From: Gemmatimonadota bacterium
GTDB lineage: Bacteria; Latescibacterota; UBA2968
DNA: 64,000 nt
Assembly: GCA_026705765.1 (NCBI GenBank)
Contig: JAPPAB010000011.1
Coordinates: 1 to 64,000 of the forward strand
Direction of reading: 5' to 3'
Shown here: piece by piece, positions 1 through 8,970 of the stretch
Layout: each line of letters starts with the position of its first letter
How positions within the stretch are numbered: the first letter of the stretch is position 1
The notes under the pieces: generated by a model
The model's input: only the letters and a program-made list of their open reading frames with translations
Told to the model about the DNA's origin: nothing
The model's database searches: none
Translations under genes and position numbers: made by a program

Positions 1-667
1 CCGCACCGTGCAAAGCATCGTCAATAGCGACCAGATCGTGACCATCAATCTCCAAAACCCGCCAGCCAAAAGCCCGCCACTTATCTGCAAGCGGCTCCAG
101 ATTGAGAACCTCTGCAACCGTGCCAAAACTCTGAATCTTATTATAATCAATTATAACCGTCAAATTGCCGAGCCGATGGTGCGGTGCAAAAAGCGCCGCC
201 TCCCAGATAGACCCCTCGTCGCACTCTCCATCGCTCAGCAACACAAAACAACGGTACGGATCGGACGCCGCGCGCCCGGCCAATGCCATGCCACAGCCAA
301 TAGAAAGCCCGTGCCCAAGCGAACCCGTTGACACCTCCACCCCCGGCACACCCAGATGATTGATATGCCCGGTCAAAGGAGAACCATCCGCGCAATAGCG
401 GTCCAACCATGCCACCGGAAAAAACCCGCATTCTGCCAGCACCGCATACAAAATCGCGGTACCGTGCCCCTTGCTCAAAACAAATCGGTCGCGCCCCGGC
501 CACTCGGGCCGCCGCGGATCAATCCTCAGCGTGCGGCAATACAGCACCGCCAGCAAATCGGCCATAGACAAACAGGTACCGATATGCGAAGCCCCCGCGC
601 GATGCACCATACACAGCGCATGCCGACGAATCCGCGCGGCAAATGTGGCAATGTCTTCAATGTTCAT
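1..667 (-). CDS. Transketolase, N-terminal (TPP-binding) subunit; 3' end outside window
   Basis: Translation from the ATG gives a transketolase N-terminal half: SKGHG motif near residue 67, GHGLSIGCGMA, then the TPP/Mg loop SDGECDEGSIWEA and IIDYNKIQS. About 222 residues are present and the frame is still open at the window edge, so the C-terminal end is missing. This is the split form, in which N- and C-terminal halves are separate genes; the partner would lie beyond the edge. The gene starts 32 bases after the GT22-like gene, with GGGAG about 8 bases before the ATG, and appears to be the last visible gene of the rfb-type operon. Split transketolases occur in nucleotide-sugar clusters, so a two-carbon transfer to a sugar is possible, but an ordinary pentose-phosphate role cannot be excluded. 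Confidence 0.85.
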   Translation of the reverse strand, partial: MNIEDIATFAARIRRHALCMVHRAGASHIGTCLSMADLLAVLYCRTLRIDPRRPEWPGRDRFVLSKGHGTAILYAVLAECGFFPVAWLDRYCADGSPLTGHINHLGVPGVEVSTGSLGHGLSIGCGMALAGRAASDPYRCFVLLSDGECDEGSIWEAALFAPHHRLGNLTVIIDYNKIQSFGTVAEVLNLEPLADKWRAFGWRVLEIDGHDLVAIDDALHGA

Positions 668-699
668 AAAGATCTCCCACCCTCCGTCAAAGCACCAGA

Positions 700-2376
700 T
701 CAACGCCGGTCTTCGTCCAAAAAGCGAATCCCCGCATTGGGCGGAAAAGGACGCGCGTCGGAACTGGTCCTGAGCATACCCTCCGCGAAAGCCTCCCCAA
801 AGACAGGGGTATGGTGTTCCCACTGACGCACGGCCAGATCTTTTTGCTCCCGGCAATAAATCCGCACAGAGCCAAATTTTTTTTCCAGCATATAGGCAGG
901 TATGGAAATGTCCCGTAGAGATACAATGTGACTGACCGAAGTAAGTATCTTGTTTAAATTGGCGCCTATATGCGCCATGCCTGTTTTACGATCATAGAAC
1001 GGTATTTTGTGGTGTAAATAGTAGTACCCCGGTGTTGAAGGATACGATAGACCGAGTTGCCATACCCCGACCACATCGGGCGCCTGGGCGAGATAACGGT
1101 AGGCATCGAAAAGATCAGGCGAAACGTCTAAAAACAGATTCTGCTTGTCAATGATGCCGATTTTATGAGGTTCTTGCCCAAAGAATGCCAGATACATCCT
1201 GTCTTGATACGGCAACCGCTCTAAAATACCGCCCACTGAAACAACGACAAACACCACAGCCGCGCACAGGTATTTGCGATTCATTGCGAACTGCGCCACA
1301 ATATCTGCACCGATCATGAGAAAGAGGGGAATGGCGAGAAAAATATAGCGATATTCCTTGTGGCCCGGCACTGAGTGCAAGACCACGAGCGCGATCAGCA
1401 GTACCAGCAGGAACCCATAGCGACGCACATCCCGCAGAGCCAGTACAACGCACAGCAAACCCAACCCGACACTGGCAATCGCCAGCCAAATCAAATATTG
1501 ATAACCGGGATGCTTGGCGATGTGACTGACAACAAGTGTTTGATATGCATTGTGGTAGCGAAAATAGGAGATATAAGAGTGAAACAACCCGCCGCCCCAT
1601 GTTAGCGCATCAAATACACCAACCGCAATCACAGACGTGACCACAACCACCCCGAACGCCATTTTCTTTTCTGTACGCAAAAAGAACAGACCGAGCAGCA
1701 TAAACGCGATGGGCGCATATTGTATCCGCAAAGCCGCCAGCATGACTGGCAGAAATGCCAGCAGCCAAATTTTTGTCCTGATCTTATCCGACGAAGGGCG
1801 CATACAAACAGCGAGCGCAACCAACAGGAGTCCGGTTGCCACAAATTCGGCCAGCGGCTTGTGTGCAAAACCGACAAGTTCGTACCAAAACGCCCCGGCC
1901 AACAGCGCGACCCGCCCCGAAGTTTCGCCGAAATGCTGTCGTGCAAAAAAGTACATTCCCGCCGGAATCAACAGGGAAATCGCACAAAACAACAATTTGA
2001 CGCCATCCACATACCACACCGGTTGACCAAGACCGAATACATCGAACACCATCAACATCCCCGCGACCACCACAGGCAGCAGCAATGGACGCACGCCGTA
2101 GAAATACTCCCAGGGAACCAGACCATTGCCAAAAGCGAGGCGATGCCCCTGCTCCAAGACTTGATAGAGTTCGTCTGCATGTAAGAAAAAGTCGCTGTAA
2201 AGAGCGATACCGGCGCGCGCCGCAAACGCCAGCACCAGCACGGGAATGAAATATTTCCAAACAGGTGCATCGGTCCCCTGTGGATGCAGCAGTATATCCG
2301 GCAAAGACCGCCCGTTCAAAGCGCGTATGCGTTCTCTCCTATCCCGACGCCTACCTCTCCGCGTGCCCTTACCCAT
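700..2376 (-). CDS. GT22-like (ALG9/PIG-B type) membrane mannosyltransferase
   Basis: About 558 residues with roughly ten hydrophobic segments. The first extracytoplasmic loop carries HADELYQVLEQGHRLAFG, matching the His-x-Asp-Glu motif of GT22 enzymes, which use a lipid-linked mannose donor. The N-terminus is very basic (MGKGTRRGRRRDRRER). I chose the ATG that aligns with the basic N-terminus of the paralogue upstream; an ATG 8 codons and a TTG 11 codons earlier are also possible. It is a clear paralogue of the 10543-12198 gene: same loops, including YYYLHHKIPFYDRKTG near the C-terminus. It follows the GT2 gene by about 58 bases. Likely role: adding a sugar to a lipid-linked glycan outside the inner membrane. 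Donor and acceptor unknown. Confidence 0.75.
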   Translation of the reverse strand: MGKGTRRGRRRDRRERIRALNGRSLPDILLHPQGTDAPVWKYFIPVLVLAFAARAGIALYSDFFLHADELYQVLEQGHRLAFGNGLVPWEYFYGVRPLLLPVVVAGMLMVFDVFGLGQPVWYVDGVKLLFCAISLLIPAGMYFFARQHFGETSGRVALLAGAFWYELVGFAHKPLAEFVATGLLLVALAVCMRPSSDKIRTKIWLLAFLPVMLAALRIQYAPIAFMLLGLFFLRTEKKMAFGVVVVTSVIAVGVFDALTWGGGLFHSYISYFRYHNAYQTLVVSHIAKHPGYQYLIWLAIASVGLGLLCVVLALRDVRRYGFLLVLLIALVVLHSVPGHKEYRYIFLAIPLFLMIGADIVAQFAMNRKYLCAAVVFVVVSVGGILERLPYQDRMYLAFFGQEPHKIGIIDKQNLFLDVSPDLFDAYRYLAQAPDVVGVWQLGLSYPSTPGYYYLHHKIPFYDRKTGMAHIGANLNKILTSVSHIVSLRDISIPAYMLEKKFGSVRIYCREQKDLAVRQWEHHTPVFGEAFAEGMLRTSSDARPFPPNAGIRFLDEDRR

Positions 2377-2434
2377 GCGCGCTTCCAATCCGCCGATCAT
2401 CCCCGGCAATTCGCGTACCTCGTTGTCTCACCAT

Positions 2435-3412
2435 TTAAACCTCTTGTTCCCGTTGCGGATTATCCAAAAAATTCACGCGCTCTCGTTCAATCACCAGCGG
2501 ACGGCGGCGCACCTGGGAATGGATCGCGAGAATATACTCGCCGAGAAGACCCATAAAAAAAAGCTGGAAACCAGCGAAAAAAAACAGAGAAACAGTCAGC
2601 AGTGGAATCCCGGGCGGCGCCAATTCCCTGTAGTAGATCAAATTGATAATCAACATAATCAAAGCGACCAGGATGCTGAGTGACGCCAGAGCAAACCCGG
2701 CAAACAGCGCGATCCGGATGGGCATCATACTAAAAGAAATGAGACCATTCAACCCATCTTCAATCAGCGAAGACGCCGATGACTTGGACAAACCGCGGCC
2801 GCGCTTCTTCCAGGTATAGGACACGCCAATCGAATCAAAACCACAATAGGCAATCATCCCTCGCAAATAGGGAAAGTGGTCGTCAAAAGCGCGGAGATTC
2901 TCCACCACAACGCGATCAATCAACTGAAACTCCCCGGCATTTTGGGGAATCTCAAAAGGCGACCAGTGATTGACCAGCCTGTAAAACCACCGACGCATAG
3001 TACGCATCGGCCACGACTCCTCCCGATTGGCGCGAATACCATAGACCACCTTATATCCATCTTCCCAATGCTGGACAAAAGTGGGCAAAAGATCAGGGGG
3101 ATCCTGCAGATCAGCCGGCAAAAACGGCACCACAGCATCCCCGCCAACAGCCATCGTGCCATTGAACAGATTGCGAAAAGCCCCGAAATTCCGCGAATTG
3201 GCAATCACCCGCACATTGGAATCGGCACCGGCAATAGCGCGCAATCGCTCAAGCGTGGCATCCGTAGAACAATTGTCACAAAAAAGGTGTTCATAGTCAT
3301 AATCAGACAGAGGACCTGCAAACAGGGCTTTCACCGTCGCATGGCACTCGGCCACGGTCTCTTCCTCATTGTAGCAAGGCGTGACAATGCCAATTTTTTT
3401 TCTCGCCGTCAT
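2435..3412 (-). CDS. GT2 glycosyltransferase, polyprenyl-phosphate sugar synthase type
   Basis: 325 residues. The N-terminal GT-A domain begins IGIVTPCYNEEETV, has the DNCSTD nucleotide-binding segment and a PADLQDPPDLLP motif (the DxD region of DPM/GtrB enzymes), and ends in two hydrophobic segments (about residues 225-300). These enzymes transfer a sugar from a nucleotide donor to undecaprenyl or dolichyl phosphate on the cytoplasmic face. That product would be a lipid-linked donor for the GT22-like protein encoded next. The reading frame extends 5 codons further to a TTG, but the ATG giving MTARKK fits better and lies 11 bases after the rfbH stop. Sugar specificity is not evident. Confidence 0.85.
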   Translation of the reverse strand: MTARKKIGIVTPCYNEEETVAECHATVKALFAGPLSDYDYEHLFCDNCSTDATLERLRAIAGADSNVRVIANSRNFGAFRNLFNGTMAVGGDAVVPFLPADLQDPPDLLPTFVQHWEDGYKVVYGIRANREESWPMRTMRRWFYRLVNHWSPFEIPQNAGEFQLIDRVVVENLRAFDDHFPYLRGMIAYCGFDSIGVSYTWKKRGRGLSKSSASSLIEDGLNGLISFSMMPIRIALFAGFALASLSILVALIMLIINLIYYRELAPPGIPLLTVSLFFFAGFQLFFMGLLGEYILAIHSQVRRRPLVIERERVNFLDNPQREQEV

Positions 3413-3423
3413 AGCACATGTCC

Positions 3424-4755
3424 TCAAACGCGCACAAAATCGGCAATCACTTCGAGCATATAATCGATATGGGCATCGTCCAGACCGGGATAAACGCCAA
3501 CCCAGAACGTCCGATCCATAACAACATCCGCATTGCCCAGATCGCCGACAACCCGGTATTCCCTGCCACGCATATAGGGTTGATGCACCAGATTGCCGCC
3601 AAAGAGAAAACGAGTACCTATTCGCCGCGCATTTAGATGCCGCACCAGTTCGTCGCGGGAAAAAGACGCGCCATCGCGCACGGTAAGAGGCAATCCGAAC
3701 CAGGACGGTTCGCTGCCCGGCGTCGCTTCGGGCAAAATAAAACAGTCTTGAAACTCAGCGAGACCGCGCAACAACCGTTCCGCATTGTGCTGCCGCTTCT
3801 CGAGAAACCCGTCCAGATGAGAAAGCTGTGCCACCCCAACAGCAGCCTGCATATCCGTAATCTTCAAATTAAAACCGAGATGTGAGTAAATGTACTTATG
3901 GTCAAACCCATACGGCAGATTGCCGAGTTGCCAATCAAACCGACGACCACAAGTATTGTCCATACCCGGCGCGCAAAAACAATCCCTGCCCCAGTCGCGA
4001 ATCGACTCCATAGCCCGGCGCAAAATGGCTCTATTAGTAAATACAGCACCACCCTCGCCCATCGTAATGTGATGCGCCGGATAAAAACTCAGCGTCCCAA
4101 TAGCCCCAAAAGTACCCACAAGCCGACCGTCATAGCGCGCGCCGAGCGCGTCGCAACAATCTTCGATCACAAACAAATCGTGGCGATCAGCGACCTCCAT
4201 CACGCGCCCCAGATCAAATGGATTCCCGAGCGTATGCGCCAGCACGATCGCCCTGGTCTTATCGGTAACAGCTTCCTCCAGCCCTGAAGGATCAATATTA
4301 TAAGTAGGAATATCCACATCGACAAAAACCGGCACCATACCATATAACATGATGGGATTCACCGTCGTCGGAAACCCGGTCGCACACGTAATGACCTCAT
4401 CGCCCGCCCGCAGTGCGCGATCCCTGAGCAAATGCGACGTCAGGGAAGCAAACGCGACCAGATTGGCGGAAGACCCAGAATTGACAGTAAGCACATGCTT
4501 GCGCCCCAGAAAATCGCCAAGCCGCCGCTCGAACGCCGCATTAAACCGCCCCGTCGTAAGCCAGAAATCGAGTGCAGAATCGACCAGAGAAACCATATCC
4601 TCCCCACCGTACACCCGTCCCGAAACCGGAACCGGACTGCGCTCGGCATCAAATACACCCGGGGGATGAGCCAGCGCAGCATACTCTGCCGTAAGCCGCA
4701 ATATCTCGGACCGCAGCACATCCGCTCTCGACCCGGAATTCTCCGATGAAGACAT
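3424..4755 (-). CDS. rfbH: CDP-6-deoxy-4-hexulose 3-dehydrase (E1, RfbH/AscC type)
   Basis: 443 residues of the DegT/DnrJ/EryC1 PLP fold. In the segment [17 protein letters not shown] a His (about residue 228) replaces the usual Schiff-base lysine, the hallmark of E1-type dehydrases that remove the C3 hydroxyl instead of transaminating. A Cys-rich region near residues 250-270 ([16 protein letters not shown]) supplies ligands of the family's [2Fe-2S] cluster. With rfbF and rfbG upstream, the expected reaction is CDP-4-keto-6-deoxyglucose to CDP-4-keto-3,6-dideoxyglucose. The reductase partner (RfbI/AscD) is not in the visible part. The ATG used is two codons inside a TTG-started frame. Spacing to its neighbours is about 10 bases on each side. 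Confidence 0.92.
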   Translation of the reverse strand: MSSSENSGSRADVLRSEILRLTAEYAALAHPPGVFDAERSPVPVSGRVYGGEDMVSLVDSALDFWLTTGRFNAAFERRLGDFLGRKHVLTVNSGSSANLVAFASLTSHLLRDRALRAGDEVITCATGFPTTVNPIMLYGMVPVFVDVDIPTYNIDPSGLEEAVTDKTRAIVLAHTLGNPFDLGRVMEVADRHDLFVIEDCCDALGARYDGRLVGTFGAIGTLSFYPAHHITMGEGGAVFTNRAILRRAMESIRDWGRDCFCAPGMDNTCGRRFDWQLGNLPYGFDHKYIYSHLGFNLKITDMQAAVGVAQLSHLDGFLEKRQHNAERLLRGLAEFQDCFILPEATPGSEPSWFGLPLTVRDGASFSRDELVRHLNARRIGTRFLFGGNLVHQPYMRGREYRVVGDLGNADVVMDRTFWVGVYPGLDDAHIDYMLEVIADFVRV

Positions 4756-4765
4756 ACGCAACCCC

Positions 4766-5704
4766 CTAAGTCAACCCCTCAATCAGCGCGGCATCGCGCG
4801 CTAACTGCACAAACAAAAAATTCGTCTCAACAGTATCATCCGCAATCGTTTCACAATACCGAAGCTGCCCTTCACCAACCGCCCAGCAGTCATAGCCGAG
4901 GGCTTTCGTCCATGCAATCACCTCGTTGGGATGATACCCAAACGCAGCCGACCACTTGCGGAGAAGCTCCAAAAAAAGCACCGGTCGATCACGCGCTATA
5001 ACCCCAGCCCCTCCCTGCAATACCATCAACTCTGCACCTTCAACATCGCACTTCAAAAGATCGAGCGGAACCCCTGTATTGCCCGGCAGGGACTCGTCGA
5101 GCGTCGTCAGACGAACCGTCAACTTGCGGCTCATCTCCCCGGGATGCAACGCCCGCAGCGAGGCACCGACATGCCCCGTATCCCGCGGCAAAAAAATTTC
5201 GCCCTGACCCGGACGGGCGGCGAGACCCTGCGATATCACAGTTACGCGATCAGAAAACCCATTGAGCGCGATATTCGCCTTCAGCACCGCGGCTGTATCC
5301 CCCACCGGTTCATAGGCAATAACCCGTCCACCCCCCATTGCCATCTTAACCGAATACCAGCCGATATTCGCGCCCGCATCAACCGCGAGCGAAGCGCGCC
5401 TGGCGCACCGGTCAATCACGCGGCCAGCAAACCGTTCATAAGCCCCGTGATTGATCGCCTCGGAAACAGGCTCTCGAAGATTCTCGGGATTCCAGAAAAA
5501 TCTCAACCCCGATTTGAGCTGAGCGATCAAACCCGTCTCACCGATCTGTATGGACGCGACCTCGCCCTTTGCCAAAAGCGGCGAATAGGCGCGCAAACGA
5601 AGATGGCAATCCCGCATCAACTCCCAGAACCTCTGCCGGTCGAGATCGCCCTGCTCATAAGATCGCCGCAGATCACAAAGCGCCTGGATGTCCAAATCCT
5701 TCAT
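4766..5704 (-). CDS. FkbM-family SAM-dependent methyltransferase
   Basis: 312 residues. The SAM-binding motif I is [15 protein letters not shown] (about residues 111-125), followed by an acidic YEP at the end of the next strand and [16 protein letters not shown], the FkbM signature. Members O-methylate sugars in antibiotics and in lipopolysaccharide or glycolipid heads. Its ATG overlaps the stop codon of the upstream SDR (ATGA), so the two are translationally coupled. Position between nucleotide-sugar enzymes suggests it methylates the dideoxysugar or the glycan made here; the substrate is inference. Confidence 0.85.
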   Translation of the reverse strand: MKDLDIQALCDLRRSYEQGDLDRQRFWELMRDCHLRLRAYSPLLAKGEVASIQIGETGLIAQLKSGLRFFWNPENLREPVSEAINHGAYERFAGRVIDRCARRASLAVDAGANIGWYSVKMAMGGGRVIAYEPVGDTAAVLKANIALNGFSDRVTVISQGLAARPGQGEIFLPRDTGHVGASLRALHPGEMSRKLTVRLTTLDESLPGNTGVPLDLLKCDVEGAELMVLQGGAGVIARDRPVLFLELLRKWSAAFGYHPNEVIAWTKALGYDCWAVGEGQLRYCETIADDTVETNFLFVQLARDAALIEGLT

Positions 5705-6804
5705 CGCAAAGCACCCAAAGACAAACTATCGATAGCGCGTCGAAATCCCGTCCCAATATCAATTGAGGGCCGCCATCCAAGCGACCTGAGTCGCCCGATA
5801 TCTGGACACGACCGCTCGACCTTACTCGGCATATAGGGATCCCCTGCTTTCCGGACAGCGCGGATCACCTTCAAGCCCTTCTCGGGATAAAGCGCAGTCA
5901 GTATCTCCGCCAACTCTGCAATCGAAACTTCGCAATCGGGATTGCCGAGATTATATGCCGTTCCGGACTCACCGCACAACAAAACGCGAAAAAACCCCTC
6001 GGTTGCATCCCCCAAATAACAAAAAGACCGACTCGCCGTACCCGCGCTCAGAAGTTCAATATCCCGGCCCTGCACAACAGAAGCGGCAAAATCCGCGAAC
6101 ACGCGCCCATCGTCAAACCGCATACCCGGTCCATAAACATGAAAGGGCCGCACAATCGAAGCCGCAACCCCGAACTGCCGGTGATAGGCAATGCACAGCG
6201 CCTCGCCCAAACGCTTCGACTCGGCGTAACAATTGCGCGGATCAATCGGATCCAGCACACCCACATCGGACTCCCGCGTCGGAATCATAGTCTCCGGCAG
6301 ATCGCCGTATATCTCCGACGAACTAAAAAACAAAAAACCCTTTGCACCGACATCTGCGGCGCGCTCGAGCAGGTATTCAGTACCCACCGTATTGGGCCCG
6401 ATAGTACCGACCGGATCGTCCCGATAGTATTTGGGACTTGCCGGACTCGCCGCGTGAAAAATAAAATCAGGCCGAATATCAACGGGCAACCGCGCACAAA
6501 CATCCTGCACCAGAAGCGTAAAATTGGGATCCTGCAAATGACGTCCAAATTTGGCCCGCACGCGATCTTCCGACCGCACCAGAGCAACAACCCGCGGCGG
6601 ATCATTCCCCACGAGCGCCGGACAGTGCCGAAGCGCCATCACAACCTCGACGAGATAAGCGGGCAAAAAACCAGTCGCCCCCGTAATCAGCACCGAACAC
6701 CCCGCCAAACGGCGCCACTCAATATCGGAAGATATAATCCGGGTTATATCGCCCGCAATAATGGGATCCGGGTGGATCCCTATACTGGAATCGCTAATAT
6801 TCAT
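5701..6804 (-). CDS. NAD-dependent SDR (epimerase/dehydratase) for nucleotide sugar
   Basis: 367 residues. After a ~35-residue N-terminal extension comes the Rossmann motif ITGATGFLPAYLVE; then FIFHAASPASPKYYRDDP, SSSEIYG, and the catalytic pair YAESK. Closest in motif pattern to extended SDRs of the UDP-glucuronate decarboxylase/dTDP-glucose dehydratase group. Between rfbG and rfbH it could act as the 4-ketoreductase that finishes a CDP-3,6-dideoxyhexose (abequose or paratose synthase role), but the sequence alone does not settle this. Its start overlaps the end of rfbG by 11 bases and its stop overlaps the FkbM start by 4. Confidence 0.8.
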   Translation of the reverse strand: MNISDSSIGIHPDPIIAGDITRIISSDIEWRRLAGCSVLITGATGFLPAYLVEVVMALRHCPALVGNDPPRVVALVRSEDRVRAKFGRHLQDPNFTLLVQDVCARLPVDIRPDFIFHAASPASPKYYRDDPVGTIGPNTVGTEYLLERAADVGAKGFLFFSSSEIYGDLPETMIPTRESDVGVLDPIDPRNCYAESKRLGEALCIAYHRQFGVAASIVRPFHVYGPGMRFDDGRVFADFAASVVQGRDIELLSAGTASRSFCYLGDATEGFFRVLLCGESGTAYNLGNPDCEVSIAELAEILTALYPEKGLKVIRAVRKAGDPYMPSKVERSCPDIGRLRSLGWRPSIDIGTGFRRAIDSLSLGALR

Positions 6805-7867
6805 AAGGCATTACTCGCGTTTCCATATAAGCGCAGACCTGTTCACGGGTCACGCCCCTCATATCCGCGCCCCTCAAGTGCGCCCTGTACCAATCAACCG
6901 TCATCTCCAAAGTCGTCGCCAGATCCAGCCGCGGGCACCAGTCCAACATCGTCATCGCCTTTGCACTATCGATAGACAACAACCGCGTCTCAGGCGGATA
7001 ATCCCGACAGTCAACCCGGTACTGCGCCCCATTCCCCCACAACTGTGCCACAGCATTGACGACCTCTTGCACAGACCGCGCATTGCCCGGCAGCGGACCA
7101 AAATTAAACGCACCGGCCTGCCTCGCCTCGCCATTCAACAACCGCTCCGCCAGAGCGATATACCCACCGAGCGGCTCCAGCACATGCTGCCACGGGCGCA
7201 CCGCCTGAGGGGCGCGAATCAACAACACCTCCCCCGCCCCAAAAGCGCGCACAGCATCGGGAATCAACCGATCTCGCGCCCAATCTCCACCGCCAATCAC
7301 ATTTCCCGCCCGCGCCGTAGCAATCAGCAAATCCCGCCTATCCCGTCCAGTAAAAGACCGTCGATAAGCATGCGTCAACAACTCGGCACACGCCTTGCTG
7401 CTGCTATATGGATCATCCCCCCCCAACCGATCATTTTCCCGATATCCCCAAACCCATTCCCTGCTCTCGTAACACTTATCCGTCGTCACCACAACCACCG
7501 CCCGCACACGCTCGCACGCGCGCGCCGCCTCCAGAACGTGTGCCGTACCCATAACATTCGTCGAATAAGTCCCAATGGGATCTGCATAGCCGCGTTGCAC
7601 CAGCGGCTGAGCCGCAAGATGAAAAACGACCTCTGCTTTGCTGCGAGACAGGGCTTCGCGCAGCGCGGAAAGATCCCGAACATCGGCTATTGTACTATCG
7701 ACAATGCGATCAATACCCGCAGCCGCAAACAAATTTGGCTCAGACTCCGGCAACAGACCATAACCAGAGACGCATGCCCCCACCTCGTGCAACCACAAAC
7801 TCAGCCATCCGCCCTTGAACCCGGTATGCCCAGTCACAAAAACCCGCCTCCCCTGCCATACATTCAT
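6794..7867 (-). CDS. rfbG: CDP-glucose 4,6-dehydratase
   Basis: 357 residues starting MNVWQGRRVFVTGHTGFKGG, the Rossmann motif typical of RfbG. VFHLAAQPLVQRGYADPIGTYSTN, TTDKCYE and the catalytic YSSSKACAE follow. It converts CDP-glucose to CDP-4-keto-6-deoxyglucose with tightly bound NAD+. The open frame extends 55 codons upstream inside rfbF, but the ATG overlapping the rfbF stop by one base (TGATG) is the evident start and couples the two genes. Length is normal for the family. Confidence 0.94.
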   Translation of the reverse strand: MNVWQGRRVFVTGHTGFKGGWLSLWLHEVGACVSGYGLLPESEPNLFAAAGIDRIVDSTIADVRDLSALREALSRSKAEVVFHLAAQPLVQRGYADPIGTYSTNVMGTAHVLEAARACERVRAVVVVTTDKCYESREWVWGYRENDRLGGDDPYSSSKACAELLTHAYRRSFTGRDRRDLLIATARAGNVIGGGDWARDRLIPDAVRAFGAGEVLLIRAPQAVRPWQHVLEPLGGYIALAERLLNGEARQAGAFNFGPLPGNARSVQEVVNAVAQLWGNGAQYRVDCRDYPPETRLLSIDSAKAMTMLDWCPRLDLATTLEMTVDWYRAHLRGADMRGVTREQVCAYMETRVMPYEY

Positions 7868-8646
7868 CAAACCGCCCCTTTCCAGGTCGCCCAGGGCGGA
7901 TTCCCCCTGTCCCACAACCGTTCCAGACTGAGCTTGTCCCGAGGCGTATCCATGCAGTGCCAGAACCCATCGTGAAGATAGGCAGCCAATTCGCCTTCCG
8001 CGGTTAGGTGCTGCATAGGGAAGTGCTCCCACACAACGTCATCGCCGTCAATGAGATCGAAAACATCGGGAGACAGAACGAAAAATCCACCATTGACCCA
8101 CCCGCCTTCCTCCGGTGGTTTCTCTTCAAAATGCGACACGAGATGCCCATCCAACTCTATTGTTCCAAAACGCGCGATAGGCCGCACAGCTGTAACCGTC
8201 GCCATTTTCCCGTGCGACAGGTGAAAATCAATCACCCGCCCAATATCCAGATCCGTAACCGCATCGCCATAAGTCATGCAAAAGGTCTCAGCCCCGATAT
8301 AGTCGCGCACGCGCCCAATCCGACCCCCCGTCTGCGTTCTCTCCCCAGTATCGGCAAGCGTCACGCGCCATGGCTCCACCTGGTCTTTGCCGTAATCGAC
8401 CTTGCCACTGGCAAGATCGACAAAAACATCGGAAACATAGCTGCGGTAATTGAGAAAATATTGCTTGATCACATCGCCCTTATATCCCAGGCACACAATA
8501 AAATCGGACACCCCGTGCTGCTGGTATATTTTCATAATATGCCAGAGCATAGGCTGCCCGCCAATTTCGACCATCGGCTTTGGCCTGGTCGTGGTTTCTT
8601 CCGCCAGGCGCGTACCCAGGCCACCTGCCAGAATAACTGCCTTCAT
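7867..8646 (-). CDS. rfbF: Glucose-1-phosphate cytidylyltransferase
   Basis: 259 residues, full family length. Begins MKAVILAGGLGTRLAEETT with the nucleotidyltransferase G-x-G-T-R signature; RPKPMVEIGGQPMLWHIM and the C-terminal FWHCMDTPRDK are characteristic of RfbF. It forms CDP-glucose from CTP and glucose 1-phosphate, the first committed step of CDP-dideoxyhexose synthesis. It is the first gene of the minus-strand operon running to the left window edge. An AGGAG-like site precedes the ATG by about 9 bases. Confidence 0.95.
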   Translation of the reverse strand: MKAVILAGGLGTRLAEETTTRPKPMVEIGGQPMLWHIMKIYQQHGVSDFIVCLGYKGDVIKQYFLNYRSYVSDVFVDLASGKVDYGKDQVEPWRVTLADTGERTQTGGRIGRVRDYIGAETFCMTYGDAVTDLDIGRVIDFHLSHGKMATVTAVRPIARFGTIELDGHLVSHFEEKPPEEGGWVNGGFFVLSPDVFDLIDGDDVVWEHFPMQHLTAEGELAAYLHDGFWHCMDTPRDKLSLERLWDRGNPPWATWKGAV

Positions 8647-8851
8647 CTTTAATCACTCCTATCGCCTATCAGTCGTTTGTCATTTATTTATCCGATAGCA
8701 AAACACAGTTACGTCACGTGTGACTTTAAATGAGAGATGAACGTAATTCAAGAAGAGACTGCCCTGGTGTTTAAAATGGTTTAATTAGGATTATATACCG
8801 TCCATAAACTATTATTATAGTTCTATTTTACTTATTAACAATATGTTAAAA
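8647..8851 (-). promoter_or_regulatory. AT-rich leader and probable promoter of the rfb operon
   Basis: No gene in this gap. On the minus strand a perfect -10 box TATAAT (8790-8795) has only a weak -35 partner (ATAATA) 17 bases upstream, leaving a ~135-base leader to rfbF. A small inverted repeat GTCAC-GT-GTGAC (8713-8724) lies in the leader and might bind a regulator. Purely sequence-based. Confidence 0.4.
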
Positions 8852-8892
8852 AAAGGGCGTTATATTGCCCAAGGGACAATATAACGCCCTTT
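8852..8892 (-). terminator. Rho-independent terminator after the GT-C operon
   Basis: A 16-base-pair perfect stem (arms 8852-8867 and 8877-8892) with a 9-base loop. Read on the minus strand it is followed by a run of T residues. It ends transcription of the two-gene operon 12198-8971 before the rfb operon promoter. Confidence 0.9.
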
Positions 8893-8970
8893 CCGAAATA
8901 ATACAAGCCCTGTATTGAGTTGAAATAGCCGCTTTCAAACTGGATTGGCTCTACGAATACATCGCCACCC

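Noticed and set aside
147-503. Minus-strand frame of 118 codons near the left edge
   Set aside because: It is out of frame with the transketolase translation, which has clear TPP-binding motifs and simply runs off the window.
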